DNA from: Paracoccus wurundjeri | GTDB lineage: Bacteria > Pseudomonadota > Alphaproteobacteria > Rhodobacterales > Rhodobacteraceae | Length of the DNA: 64,000 nucleotides | Reading direction: 5' to 3' | Assembly (NCBI RefSeq): GCF_030678915.1 | Contig: NZ_JAUUTZ010000012.1 | Coordinates: forward strand, 1 to 64,000 | Part shown: positions 34,243 through 43,042 of the stretch, one piece after another | Numbering within the stretch: the stretch's first letter is position 1 | How the letters are laid out: the number at the start of each line of letters is the position of its first letter | The notes under the pieces: generated by a model | Told to the model about the DNA's origin: nothing | What the model saw: the letters and a program-made list of their open reading frames with translations, nothing else | Databases searched by the model: none | Made by a program: the position numbers and the translations under genes

Positions 34243-36039
34243 GTGTTACTTCAGCGTCTGACCGAACGGTTGAGTTTCACCAAGCGGCTGGGCTTTCGGC
34301 TTGGCACATTGCTTTCGGTTGCGATCCTCCCCGTCGGGCTGATGTCGCTGGTACAGAACCTGAATCTTTCGCAAGAGGCTGATCGTAGCGCAGAAATCGC
34401 GTTGCTGGGCCGCACCGCCTCGGCCGCAGCGGGGGAACGGGCCCTGCTGCAAAGCGCATTGGGATCGGCGGATGCTCTTGGCCCGGCAGTTCTTGATGCG
34501 CTTGACCAAAAGCGCGGCTGCGCAGATCTCATGAAGAATTTCATCGAACGAAGCGCGACCTATATCTATGTCGGCTTTGTGCCGATGAATGGTCTCAGCA
34601 CCTGCCACTCGCGTGCGGATATGGCCGAGGTCATGGATATGCGTGAATCCCCGGCCTATGAGAAATTCATTGCCGAGCCGGGCACACTGGTTACCTCGGT
34701 AGACGACGCATTCGGTTCCGAGCGCTCGATAGTGTTGGTGATGCAGCCGCTATATCGCGATCGGGATTTGTTGGGATATGTCTCGGTCGGCCTGACGCAT
34801 GAATTGCTGCGCTCGACCCATTCGATCGGTTTCGGTACCGAAGGCGCAAGGATCGCAACCTTCAATCACCGCGGAGAAATCCTGACTGCTGATCGTGGCG
34901 AAGGAGATAACGCGACGGATATCCTTCCGCAGGGCGTTAAGCTGGTCAGCCTTCTGTCACGGACAGAAACAACGTTCCGGGATTATTCCAATACTGGTGA
35001 ATCGCGGGTTTTCACCGTCGTTCCCGTTGTGCCGGGACTTGTATACGCACTGGGCAGCTGGAGCCCGAAGATTGCCGGTATCGGGTTCCTGCAGCTTTCT
35101 CGATTTGGAGCGGTGGTACTTCCCATCATCCTTTGGCTGATCTCCTTGGCGGTGGCCTATTTCGCGGTTTTTCGTCTGGTCCTGCGCCATATCAGCGAAT
35201 TGCGTGGCCAGATGCGCCGCTTTGCAATTGGCAGCCGGCATCAGGCTCCGCGTGTTCTGACAGAGGCGCCAACCGAGATCGCCGATGTCAGCCAGACATT
35301 CCATAATATGGCTCGCATCCTGATCCGCGACGAAGAAGCGATGGAGCAGGCAGTGGCCGAAAAGACGGTGCTTCTGAAAGAACTGCATCACCGGGTGAAG
35401 AACAATCTTCAGCTCATCGGGTCGATCATCAACATGCAAAGCCGGATGATCGCGGATAACGATGCTAAGCGGGTTTTACGCTCGGTTCAGGACCGGGTGG
35501 CGGCACTGGCGACGATCTACCGGAATCTCTATCAGGCCGAGCATCTCGACGCGGTAGAGGCCGACCGCCTGCTGGGCGATATCATCAACCAAATGGTGAA
35601 TGTATCGCTTGAACCCGGTTCGAATCTCAAGGTTGAAACCGAACTCGAACCGGTAACGCTGCTTCCGGATCAGGCTGTTCCGTTGTCGCTGCTTGCGACG
35701 GAAGCCTTTACCAATGCTTTGAAATACGCCGGGAAACCGGATGACGATAGTCAGGCATGGGTGCGCGTCAGTCTTACCAGTGACGGCGGTTCAAACGGTG
35801 TTCTGGAAATCGTGAATTCGGTAGGTAAACGCGAAAACGAGGCCGAGGGAACAGGGCTGGGCAGTCAGTTGATCGAGGCGTTCGCCACGCAGTTGCAGGG
35901 TGAACCGGTTTTCGGAGAAGACGGAGATACCTTTGTCATGCGGCTGCCCTTCCGGATCGAATTGCCCAAGCCGGATCAGTTGCCCGACAGTACCAATATC
36001 GTGCTGACTTCAGCGGCACGCGAAGGCGCGAAACATTAA
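34243..36039 (+). CDS. Membrane sensor histidine kinase, HWE/HisKA_2 type
   Basis: A 598-residue kinase likely to phosphorylate PhyR. A transmembrane helix (residues 17-32) and a second (ALGSWSPKIAGIG to VVLPIILWLISLAVAYFAVFRLV, about 275-310) flank a periplasmic sensor domain of about 230 residues, plausibly a Cache-like fold. HAMP-like linker, then phosphoacceptor box LLKELHHRVKNNLQLIGSIINMQSR near 385-410, and ATPase N box LATEAFTNALKYAGK with a glycine box GTGLGSQLIEAF. GTG start 13 bases after ecfG; a ribosome site is not obvious, so coupling to ecfG is likely. Confidence 0.9.
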   Translation: MLLQRLTERLSFTKRLGFRLGTLLSVAILPVGLMSLVQNLNLSQEADRSAEIALLGRTASAAAGERALLQSALGSADALGPAVLDALDQKRGCADLMKNFIERSATYIYVGFVPMNGLSTCHSRADMAEVMDMRESPAYEKFIAEPGTLVTSVDDAFGSERSIVLVMQPLYRDRDLLGYVSVGLTHELLRSTHSIGFGTEGARIATFNHRGEILTADRGEGDNATDILPQGVKLVSLLSRTETTFRDYSNTGESRVFTVVPVVPGLVYALGSWSPKIAGIGFLQLSRFGAVVLPIILWLISLAVAYFAVFRLVLRHISELRGQMRRFAIGSRHQAPRVLTEAPTEIADVSQTFHNMARILIRDEEAMEQAVAEKTVLLKELHHRVKNNLQLIGSIINMQSRMIADNDAKRVLRSVQDRVAALATIYRNLYQAEHLDAVEADRLLGDIINQMVNVSLEPGSNLKVETELEPVTLLPDQAVPLSLLATEAFTNALKYAGKPDDDSQAWVRVSLTSDGGSNGVLEIVNSVGKRENEAEGTGLGSQLIEAFATQLQGEPVFGEDGDTFVMRLPFRIELPKPDQLPDSTNIVLTSAAREGAKH

Positions 36040-36083
36040 CCACAATGTTTCCTGTGTATGACGGCATATTCTACGCCCTGCAA

Positions 36084-36139
36084 TGATGACCGGGGGCGCT
36101 GCCTCCAGGACCCCCGGGATATTTGAGTGAAGGGGAAGG
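36084..36139 (-). repeat. Dispersed hairpin repeat, copy B
   Basis: TGATGACCGGGGGCGCTGCC, then CAGGACCCCCGGGATATTTG and a purine-rich GAAGGGGAAGG end. It is an inverted, shortened version of the repeat at 42890-42958, keeping the GGGGG...CCCCC hairpin. It lies between the histidine kinase and the pqi operon. Confidence 0.75.
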
Positions 36140-36230
36140 ACGCGAATCCAGTCGGGCACGACATACTCTAATTGCGTTTTGAGTAAGCTTGCCTGCTTGC
36201 GCCTGCTCGCTGCCGGTTTATCTTGTAGGC

Positions 36231-36929
36231 ATGGATACAAATGGCCAACGCAGCTATAATCTTGAAACCGGCGAAGGGCTGATGGCCTGTCCTCGCTGCG
36301 ATGCGCTTCATATAGAAGAAGAACTTACCGCCGGTGAAACCGCTCGCTGCATCCGCTGCGGAACGGTTCTTGCCAATCCTCGCGGCGGCGCGTTCCTTCA
36401 GCTTATTGCTCTGGCTTTCACGACAATGGTTCTGATGGTCGGTGCGGTGTTCTTTCCCTTTCTGGAAATATCGCGGATGGGTTTCGGCAATGCGACCTCG
36501 CTTTTCGGTGTGGCACTTTCCTTCGCGGATGGTGTGTTGCTGCCGCTGGTGCTGGCGGTTCTGCTGATGATTGTCGGATTGCCGGTGCTGCGTTCGTTCC
36601 TGCTGCTTTATACGTTGGTTCCGCTGGCACAGGGCCGGCCTGCCCGCCGTCATGCTGCTACGGCTTTTCGCCTGTCAGAGCATCTGCGCCCGTGGTCAAT
36701 GGCCGAGATTTTCGTCATCGGCACCTCGGTCGCCCTGGTCAAGGTTGCCGGTTTGGCCAGTGTGCATCTTGGCCCGGCATTCTGGGCATTCTGTGCCTTG
36801 ATCTTCGTCAATATCGCGTCGCGGGGTTTCATGTGTCAGACCACCATCTGGGACGCGATCGAAGACAGCGGCGTGAGGACTGATGGCCGGGAAATGGTCG
36901 AAACGCCAAAACCTGATATATCCACATGA
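36231..36929 (+). CDS. PqiA-family membrane protein, first half
   Basis: A 232-residue inner-membrane protein equal to one of the two repeats of E. coli PqiA. An N-terminal zinc-ribbon with CPRC and CIRC (residues about 19-45) precedes four transmembrane segments, among them FTTMVLMVGAVFFPFLEISRMGFG and VLLPLVLAVLLMIVGLPVL; EIFVIGTSVALVKVAGLASVHLG is typical of the family. It works with MCE proteins in lipid transport between membranes. ATG 36231 is chosen over an earlier ATG because the zinc ribbon then has a normal lead. Overlaps the second PqiA gene by 4 bases. Confidence 0.9.
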   Translation: MDTNGQRSYNLETGEGLMACPRCDALHIEEELTAGETARCIRCGTVLANPRGGAFLQLIALAFTTMVLMVGAVFFPFLEISRMGFGNATSLFGVALSFADGVLLPLVLAVLLMIVGLPVLRSFLLLYTLVPLAQGRPARRHAATAFRLSEHLRPWSMAEIFVIGTSVALVKVAGLASVHLGPAFWAFCALIFVNIASRGFMCQTTIWDAIEDSGVRTDGREMVETPKPDIST

Positions 36930-37621
36930 ATGGCGAAACCTCAAACAACCATGATGCCCGTCCGGTGCTGACGGCACATCGGGCAGGTCTGATCGGGTGT
37001 CATAGCTGCGGGCGGGTCTGGCCCACGGATCACGTCAGATGCGAGCGTTGTGGTGAAACACTTACCCCGCCCGATCGCAGGCGGCTTCAGTTTGTCTGGG
37101 CATGGCTGGCGGCGGGGATCATCACCTATATTCCTGCGAATGTCTTTCCGATGATGAGCACGCAGACCTTTGCGGGTCTTCAGGGCAGCTCCGAAGCGAC
37201 GATTCTGGAAGGCGTGGTGGAATTGATCCATCATGGCAGCTACGATATTGCGGCCATCGTGTTCGTGGCCTCGGTCGTGGTGCCGATTGCCAAATTCGTG
37301 GCGATTTCCTGGCTGGCGCTGGTTGCCGGTCGTCCCGCGACTGTCGAACAGGCGCATGTCAGGCTGAAAGTATATGAAGTCGTCGAATTCATCGGGCGCT
37401 GGTCCATGATCGACGTGTTCGTGGTGGCGATCCTTTCGGCACTGGTGCAATTGGGCTTCGTCGCGTCGATTCATCCGGGACCGGCGGCGGTTTCTTTTGC
37501 CTTGTCAGTTGCTTTTACGATGCTTTCTGCGCAAAGTTTCGATCCAAGGCTGATCTGGCGAGGGCTTCCCCTCCGCAGCCGGAGTGATGGTAACGATGTG
37601 CGGGAAACACGGGCAGAATGA
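36926..37621 (+). CDS. PqiA-family membrane protein, second half
   Basis: A 231-residue homologue of the preceding protein: zinc ribbon with CHSCGRVW and CERCGETL near residues 24-45, then transmembrane segments (FVWAWLAAGIITYIPANVFPMM, VVVPIAKFVAISWLALVAG, MIDVFVVAILSALVQLGFV). The motif YIPANVFPMM is diagnostic for PqiA/LetA. In E. coli the two halves are fused in one 417-residue protein; here they are separate, coupled genes. Overlaps the MCE gene downstream by 4 bases. Confidence 0.92.
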   Translation: MNGETSNNHDARPVLTAHRAGLIGCHSCGRVWPTDHVRCERCGETLTPPDRRRLQFVWAWLAAGIITYIPANVFPMMSTQTFAGLQGSSEATILEGVVELIHHGSYDIAAIVFVASVVVPIAKFVAISWLALVAGRPATVEQAHVRLKVYEVVEFIGRWSMIDVFVVAILSALVQLGFVASIHPGPAAVSFALSVAFTMLSAQSFDPRLIWRGLPLRSRSDGNDVRETRAE

Positions 37622-39678
37622 GCGATACCCAAGGTCCGATCAAACCGGCAAGCCCGGTGCGTAAAACTGCGGCACGGGCAGCGCAGGCCGGTGTCAATGT
37701 CGTATGGCTGGTGCCAATTCTGGCGTTGGTCGTGACGCTTGGCGTTGCATGGAATTCCTATGCCAATCGTGGTGCCCTGATCGAGGTTGAGTTTGCCGAT
37801 GCGACCGGCATTACGCCCGGGGAAACCGCCTTGCGCTTCCGCGAAATTACCGTTGGACAGGTTGAATCGGTCAGGTTCACACCGGATCTTTCCAAGGTCA
37901 GCGTTCAAATCCGCATCGATTCCGATGTGGCGCAATATATCGACGATCAGGCCAGCTTCTGGATCGTTCGCCCTCAGGTGACCGCACAAGGGGTTACCCG
38001 ACTCGATACCGTGCTGTCGGGGGCGTTCATCGAGGGTTACTGGGATTCCGAGGTTTCTACCCGGGAAACCCATTTCACCGGGCTTGAACGTCCTCCGCTG
38101 GTTCGCAGCGATGCCGAGGGAAGCTGGATCGTTTTGCGAATGAGCAATGCCGACGGAATCTCGGAGGGCGCGCCGATCCTTTATCACGGGGTTCAGGTCG
38201 GCCAGATGGACAATATCCGATTGGCCGAGGATGGCTCGGACATGGTGGTTGCCAACGCCTTTGTCGAGGCACCGCATGACAAGCGTCTGACGACTGCGAC
38301 AACCTTCTGGGATACGTCGGGTTTCTCGCTTTCCCTGGGCACGAGCGGGGTATCGTTCAATGTGAACTCCCTTGCGTCACTGCTGCAGGGTGGCGTTGCC
38401 TTCGACACGCTGGCCTCTGGCGGAAGGCAGGTCGAGACGGGGCAGGTCTTTACCGTCTACCCCGATGAAGACACCGCCAGAAGCAACATGTTCATCGAGG
38501 ACCAGTCCGAACAGCTTCATCTTAATGTGCTGGTGGATAATTCCGTTTCCGGTCTTTCCAAAGGCTCGGACGTTCAGTTCTTCGGGCTCAAAGTCGGCAC
38601 GGTCACCAATATTTCCGTTTTCGTGCAAGAGCCGGATAACGAAGATATGCCGCCGGTCACTCTGCAAAGGGTAACGATCGCGGTTTCGCCCAGCAGGCTG
38701 GGGCTGGATACCGATGCGACGCCCGAGGATGCGCTTGAATTCCTGCAGGATTCGGTTCAGTCGGGCCTTCGCGCCCGGGTCGCCAGCACCGGTTTCTTTG
38801 GCAGTGCTCTGATGATCGAGTTGGTCAATATTCCGACCGCGCCCGCGGCCGAGATCGATATGGACGCCAAACCCTACCCGATCGTTCCCGCGGTCGAGGG
38901 CGATCTGTCCAATTTCACGCAAACCGCCGAAGGGTTCATGAACCGTATCGGTGATCTGCCGATCGAACAGGTGCTGGTATCCGCGACCGACATGATGGAC
39001 AGCATCACCGCAATCGCCAGCGCACCGGATACAAGGGCAATTCCCGAAACTCTGCGCAAAACCATTGACGAGGCGCAGACGGCCCTGATCGATGTCACGA
39101 CGATCACGAAAGAGCTTCGTGAAAGCGGCGCGGCAAAGAATATGGGCACTATGGTTGACGAGGCAACCGCGGCATTCATATCTGTTCAGGAGGCTGCCGA
39201 CGAAGTCCCTGCAATGGTGGAAGAAATCGATCAGATCGCCGCGAAGATAAATGAGGTGGATTTCGCGGCAATCGGCGCCCAGGCAGAGGGCATATTGGCA
39301 GATCTCCGGGCGATGCTTGGCAGCGAGGATGCCGAGGCATTGCCGCGCAATCTGTCCAACACGCTTGAAGCCGCCGCAGGGCTGCTGAACGATCTGCGGG
39401 ACGGCAATGCCACCGAAAGCCTGAACAGCGCACTGAATTCGGCAAGTATCGCCGCCGACGAAATCGCGAAAGCCGTTCAGGATCTGCCCGAACTGATCCA
39501 ACGTCTGCAAGTCACCGCGGCGCGTGCCGATACGGTTCTTGCGGCATATGGCAATCGTTCGGCATTCAATACCGAGGCCATCAACATGCTGCGCGAATTG
39601 CGCCGGGCGACGGAATCATTTGGCTCTCTGGCCCGCATGATTGAACGTAATCCGCGCGCCTTTATTCTGGGACGATGA
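37618..39678 (+). CDS. pqiB: PqiB-like MCE-domain lipid transport protein
   Basis: A 686-residue periplasmic protein anchored by one N-terminal helix (WLVPILALVVTLGVAW). Three MCE domains follow, starting near residues 48 (IEVEFADATGITPGETALRFREITVGQVESV), 160 (VLRMSNADGISEGAPILYHGVQVGQM) and 290 (LNVLVDNSVSGLSKGSDVQFFGLKVGTV). A long helical C-terminal part, about 430-650, fits the coiled-coil needle of PqiB. It should form a hexameric channel across the periplasm. Coupled to pqiA upstream and followed by a lipoprotein gene. Confidence 0.94.
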   Translation: MSDTQGPIKPASPVRKTAARAAQAGVNVVWLVPILALVVTLGVAWNSYANRGALIEVEFADATGITPGETALRFREITVGQVESVRFTPDLSKVSVQIRIDSDVAQYIDDQASFWIVRPQVTAQGVTRLDTVLSGAFIEGYWDSEVSTRETHFTGLERPPLVRSDAEGSWIVLRMSNADGISEGAPILYHGVQVGQMDNIRLAEDGSDMVVANAFVEAPHDKRLTTATTFWDTSGFSLSLGTSGVSFNVNSLASLLQGGVAFDTLASGGRQVETGQVFTVYPDEDTARSNMFIEDQSEQLHLNVLVDNSVSGLSKGSDVQFFGLKVGTVTNISVFVQEPDNEDMPPVTLQRVTIAVSPSRLGLDTDATPEDALEFLQDSVQSGLRARVASTGFFGSALMIELVNIPTAPAAEIDMDAKPYPIVPAVEGDLSNFTQTAEGFMNRIGDLPIEQVLVSATDMMDSITAIASAPDTRAIPETLRKTIDEAQTALIDVTTITKELRESGAAKNMGTMVDEATAAFISVQEAADEVPAMVEEIDQIAAKINEVDFAAIGAQAEGILADLRAMLGSEDAEALPRNLSNTLEAAAGLLNDLRDGNATESLNSALNSASIAADEIAKAVQDLPELIQRLQVTAARADTVLAAYGNRSAFNTEAINMLRELRRATESFGSLARMIERNPRAFILGR

Positions 39679-39679
39679 C

Positions 39680-40324
39680 ATGAATATGAAGTTTCACCCG
39701 GTGCGTTCTTCCGCCCTGCTGCTGGGCATGCTGCTGGCGCTGACCGCCTGTTCGAATCCAGAAAAAACCGGCAGATTCCTGATCGATCCCCCGTCCGGAT
39801 CCGGACAGGTGCCGAACCGTCTGGGATCCGCAGAACTCAAGGACGTGTCGCTGCCTGAATATGCCTCTGATCAAGAGGTGATGTGGCAGACCGAAGATGG
39901 CGCGATCCGTTCGAACCCTGACAATCTCTGGGCGGACAATCCCCAGCGCGCCTTCACCCTTGCCCTTGCGCGAGAGATCTCGGACATCTCGGGCGCGACA
40001 GTCATCGGCGAGCCCTGGCCGCTGGCCGAGCCTCCGCAGCGCGAGCTTGTCGTCCGGGTCGAAAAGGCGCTTGCGCAGGCCGATGGGATCTATCGCCTAA
40101 GCGGGCGTTATTTCGTGTCGGATCAATCCAGCGGCGGCACGAATCACGCCCGCAGCTTTGATATTTCCGTTCCGCTACAAGGAAATCAACCCGCCGCGAT
40201 CGCGCGCGCGATGTCGCAGGCGATCGGCCAGCTTGCCGGGCAGATTGCCACTCTTGGCGGGCCGGGCCGGACGATTGCGACCAGCGCATCGCCTGATCCA
40301 TTTGCACTGGACCCGATTTTCTGA
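39680..40324 (+). CDS. PqiC-like lipoprotein
   Basis: A 214-residue protein with a lipoprotein signal (LLLGMLLALTACS, Cys near residue 22). The mature part fits the ABC-type transport auxiliary lipoprotein family that includes PqiC: LWADNPQRAFTLALAREISDISGA and RELVVRVEKALAQADGIYRLSGRYFV. Probably in the outer membrane as partner of PqiB. It starts right after the pqiB stop codon; its own stop overlaps a short ORF by one base (TGATG). Confidence 0.88.
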   Translation: MNMKFHPVRSSALLLGMLLALTACSNPEKTGRFLIDPPSGSGQVPNRLGSAELKDVSLPEYASDQEVMWQTEDGAIRSNPDNLWADNPQRAFTLALAREISDISGATVIGEPWPLAEPPQRELVVRVEKALAQADGIYRLSGRYFVSDQSSGGTNHARSFDISVPLQGNQPAAIARAMSQAIGQLAGQIATLGGPGRTIATSASPDPFALDPIF

Positions 40325-40431
40325 TGAACAGGCCGCTGACCCGGTTTTGCGCGGATCTGCCCTTTCGTTCGGGCGTCCCGCGCCCCATATTGCGGGCAAC
40401 CGTTGATCTCAGCCGATTGGGGGCAAAATGA
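40324..40431 (+). CDS. Possible 35-residue coupling ORF
   Basis: An ATG overlapping the pqiC-like stop (TGATG) opens a 35-codon frame starting MNRPLTRFCADLPFRSG and ending with a TGA that overlaps the start of the next gene (ATGA). No family is recognised, and the peptide is basic. It may be a translated spacer that couples ribosomes into the thioredoxin-like gene, or it may be chance. No clear ribosome-binding site. Confidence 0.3.
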   Translation: MNRPLTRFCADLPFRSGVPRPILRATVDLSRLGAK

Positions 40432-41342
40432 CCATGCTGTTCGATGGCGCCGATAACGCGCCACAGACTGGTGAATTCATCCGTGACGTGACCGAAGCCG
40501 ATTTCATGGCTGAGGTTGTCGAGAAGTCCATGGAAGTTCCGGTCGTCGTGGATTTCTGGGCGCCATGGTGCGGCCCGTGCAAGACGCTTGGCCCACAGCT
40601 CGAGGCGGAAGTGGCGCGGCATAAGGGCCGGATCCGCATGGCCAAGGTCAATATCGACGAAAATCAGATGATTGCCTCGCAATTGCGCGTGCAGTCTGTT
40701 CCAACCGTTTATGCCTTCTTTCAGGGCCGCCCTGTGGATGCCTTCCAGGGCGCGGTTCCGCAAAGCCAGATCAAGCAGTTCGTGGATAAGTTGGCAGCGC
40801 TTTCCGGTGACGACGGCGGTTTGTCCGAGGCACTTGCCGCCGCCGAGTCGATGCTTGACGAAGGCGCGGCAGGTGACGCGATCGAAACCTTTGCCGCCAT
40901 TATCGGCGAAGAGCCCGAGAACGCCGAGGCCTGGGGCGGTCTGATCCGTTCGCATCTGGCCGCCGGAGACGCTGCGGCCGCTGCTTCGACATTGCAACAG
41001 GTGCCCGCCGGAATTGCCGAATCCGCGCCGGTCGAGGCCGCGAAGGCACAACTGCAACTGGCCCAGCAGGCCGAGGATGCCGGTCCCATCGGCGATCTGC
41101 AGGCGCGTGTCGAGGCGAATCCCGACGATCAGGAAGCTCGGCTGGAATATGCCAGGGCGCTTCATGCAGCCGGTCAGGTCGAAGAGGCGGTGGATACGCT
41201 TCTGGACAGTTTCCGTCGCGACCGCGAATGGAATGACGGTGCGGCCAAGGCGCAGCTTCTGACGATTTTCGAAAGCCTCAAGCCGAATGATCCGATTGGC
41301 CAGAAAGGCCGCCGTCGGCTTTCCTCGCTGATCTTCGCGTGA
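40428..41342 (+). CDS. Thioredoxin-fold co-chaperone, CnoX/YbbN-like
   Basis: A 304-residue protein. Residues about 20-125 are a thioredoxin domain with an intact active site VDFWAPWCGPCKTLGP and the cis-proline region QSVPTVYAFFQGRPVDAF. Residues about 130-300 form TPR-like helical repeats (LSEALAAAESMLDEGAAGDAIETFAAIIGEEPENAEAWGGLIR; YARALHAAGQVEEAVDTLLDSFR), as in YbbN/CnoX, a holdase that protects clients from oxidation. An in-frame ATG two codons in is an alternative start. Overlaps the LON-domain gene. Confidence 0.92.
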   Translation: MTMLFDGADNAPQTGEFIRDVTEADFMAEVVEKSMEVPVVVDFWAPWCGPCKTLGPQLEAEVARHKGRIRMAKVNIDENQMIASQLRVQSVPTVYAFFQGRPVDAFQGAVPQSQIKQFVDKLAALSGDDGGLSEALAAAESMLDEGAAGDAIETFAAIIGEEPENAEAWGGLIRSHLAAGDAAAAASTLQQVPAGIAESAPVEAAKAQLQLAQQAEDAGPIGDLQARVEANPDDQEARLEYARALHAAGQVEEAVDTLLDSFRRDREWNDGAAKAQLLTIFESLKPNDPIGQKGRRRLSSLIFA

Positions 41343-41968
41343 TGGCTTTCCGGTTCGATCTGCCCTCGCGGATCGCGCTGTTTCCGCTGGCCGAGGCGGT
41401 CATGCTGCCTCGGGCCAAGCTGCCATTGCATGTTTTCGAGCCCCGTTATCTTCAGATGCTTGATGACACGCTGAAAACCGATCACCGGCTGATTGGCATG
41501 ATCCAACCCGTTGACGACGGGCTGGCCGATATCGGTTGCGCGGGACGGCTTGTCGCCTTCTCTGAAAGCGACGATGGGCGGATGATGATAACATTGCGCG
41601 CCGTCTCGCGGTTCCGCCTGACCGGGATCGAGGAAGGTTTCGCCCCGTATCAGCAAGCACAGATAGATTGGGCGGAATTCGCGCGGGATCTTGGCGGGCC
41701 GGAATTCGATCCTGACCTTGACCGCCCGGCTTTACTGGACAGGCTGTGCCGCTATGCCGAGTTGCGTCAGCTTTCGACCGATCTGAAAGAGGCGGGGAAA
41801 GCTGCCGATGAAGTCCTGATCAACGCATTCTCAATGCTGTTGCCCTTTTCACCCGGCGAAAAGCAGGCTTTGCTAGAAACCCGAACCCTGACCGAGCGCC
41901 GGGAACTTCTTGAGGGGCTGATCGATTATGCCCTTCGCTGCGGCGAAAATGACGAGCCTTTGCAATGA
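41342..41968 (+). CDS. LON substrate-binding domain protein
   Basis: A 208-residue protein consisting of the N-terminal substrate-binding domain of Lon protease without ATPase or protease parts: [33 protein letters not shown] is the domain's signature, with [29 protein letters not shown] following. Role unknown; possibly an adaptor. Starts either at this ATG, which overlaps the previous stop (TGATG), or at a GTG one codon earlier. Overlaps the Trm112-like gene by 4 bases. Confidence 0.92.
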   Translation: MAFRFDLPSRIALFPLAEAVMLPRAKLPLHVFEPRYLQMLDDTLKTDHRLIGMIQPVDDGLADIGCAGRLVAFSESDDGRMMITLRAVSRFRLTGIEEGFAPYQQAQIDWAEFARDLGGPEFDPDLDRPALLDRLCRYAELRQLSTDLKEAGKAADEVLINAFSMLLPFSPGEKQALLETRTLTERRELLEGLIDYALRCGENDEPLQ

Positions 41969-42159
41969 CAGATAACGCGCGCCCCGAATTCGACCGCCAC
42001 ATGCTGGAGGCCCTGGTATGTCCGGTGACCCATACGGTGCTGTATTACGACCGCGACCGGCAGGAACTTGTGTCGAAAGCAGCGGGGCTGGCATTTCCGA
42101 TCCATGCGGGGATCCCGATCATGCTGATCGATGAGGCTCGCCAGATCAAGGCGGATTAA
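41965..42159 (+). CDS. Trm112-family zinc-ribbon-like protein
   Basis: A 64-residue protein of the Trm112/YcaR family. [51 protein letters not shown] is the standard core; the usual zinc cysteines are reduced to CPVTH, as in many alphaproteobacterial members. Relatives activate methyltransferases in eukaryotes, but the bacterial role is not settled. Overlaps the LON-domain gene by 4 bases. Confidence 0.9.
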   Translation: MTDNARPEFDRHMLEALVCPVTHTVLYYDRDRQELVSKAAGLAFPIHAGIPIMLIDEARQIKAD

Positions 42160-42166
42160 GCGTCAG

Positions 42167-42841
42167 ATGGCACTCGACCGCCCCTCCCTGCCTTTGTGGA
42201 TCAGGATTCTGATCGTAACGTGCTGTGCAATCGAGGCGGCTTTCTGGCTGGCTCCGGTTGTGGGGTTCGACCAGCCATTGCGGGCCATGGCGAATCTGAC
42301 CGGTGCGTTCTGGCTGCCGGTTTTCCAAAGCGGGAAAGGTCTGTATCCGGGTCAGCCCCTTGTCATGTTCCTGACCTACGGGCTGCTGCACGGCGGATTG
42401 ATGCATCTGGCGATGAACATGTTTTCCCTTGTCGCGGTGGCAAGGGAGCTTGCCCGCTTCATGCGCCCGCTGCGGATGGGTCTGGTCTATCTTGTTTCGC
42501 AGATTGCCGCTGCTTTGGCATTTGCGTGGATGTCTGTACTGACAGCTCCGATGGTTGGCGCGTCAGGTGCGATTTTCGGTGTTGCTGCGGCACTGATCGC
42601 TCAGGCAATCAAATGGCGTCTTCACAACGCGATGTCGATGCGACCGATCTGGCGGACGGTACTGATCATCGGCGGGCTGAATATCGCCCTGACTTTCGCC
42701 GTGCCCAATATCGCATGGCAGGCGCATCTGGGCGGAACCGTGGCGGGCTTTGTTCTGGGGCTTTTGCTGCCGCTGAGACCGGAATTCAAACAACCGCACC
42801 GGTCTCGGTTTCCAACGGTAAATCCACGGAATACGCGATAA
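42167..42841 (+). CDS. Rhomboid-family intramembrane protease
   Basis: A 224-residue protein with six transmembrane segments. The catalytic Ser is in MVGASGAIFGVAAAL (GASGA near residue 135) and the His in AWQAHLGGTVAGFVLGL near 187; LLHGGLMHLAMNMFSL carries the conserved HxxxN. All rhomboid active-site features are present, so an active serine protease is expected. ATG 42167 chosen: 7 bases after the Trm112 gene, with the first helix beginning soon after. Confidence 0.92.
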   Translation: MALDRPSLPLWIRILIVTCCAIEAAFWLAPVVGFDQPLRAMANLTGAFWLPVFQSGKGLYPGQPLVMFLTYGLLHGGLMHLAMNMFSLVAVARELARFMRPLRMGLVYLVSQIAAALAFAWMSVLTAPMVGASGAIFGVAAALIAQAIKWRLHNAMSMRPIWRTVLIIGGLNIALTFAVPNIAWQAHLGGTVAGFVLGLLLPLRPEFKQPHRSRFPTVNPRNTR

Positions 42842-42889
42842 AGGCTGGAATCAAGCGGCCTGATTTACCGGAACGATCTCCGGCGTCCC

Positions 42890-42958
42890 TCTTCCTTCTT
42901 TTTTGTTCAAATACCTCGGGGGTCCGGGGGCTGGCCCCCGGCCATCGCGGGACGCAGA
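42890..42958 (+). repeat. Dispersed hairpin repeat, copy C
   Basis: The cleanest copy: CTTCCTTCTTTTTTG, TTCAAATACCTCGGGGGT, then CCGGGGGCTGGCCCCCGG as a perfect short hairpin, and CCATCGCGGGACGCA. It lies between the convergent rhomboid and cysNC genes, where it may act as a bidirectional terminator. It is the reference for what the homopolymer-bearing copies should contain. Confidence 0.9.
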
Positions 42959-43042
42959 TAGCCGGCGTTTCCGATTCAATGCGACGCGCTCTGACCGGAA
43001 GCGGACGCGAACGCCCGCTTCCGGAATGCAAACCGATATCCG

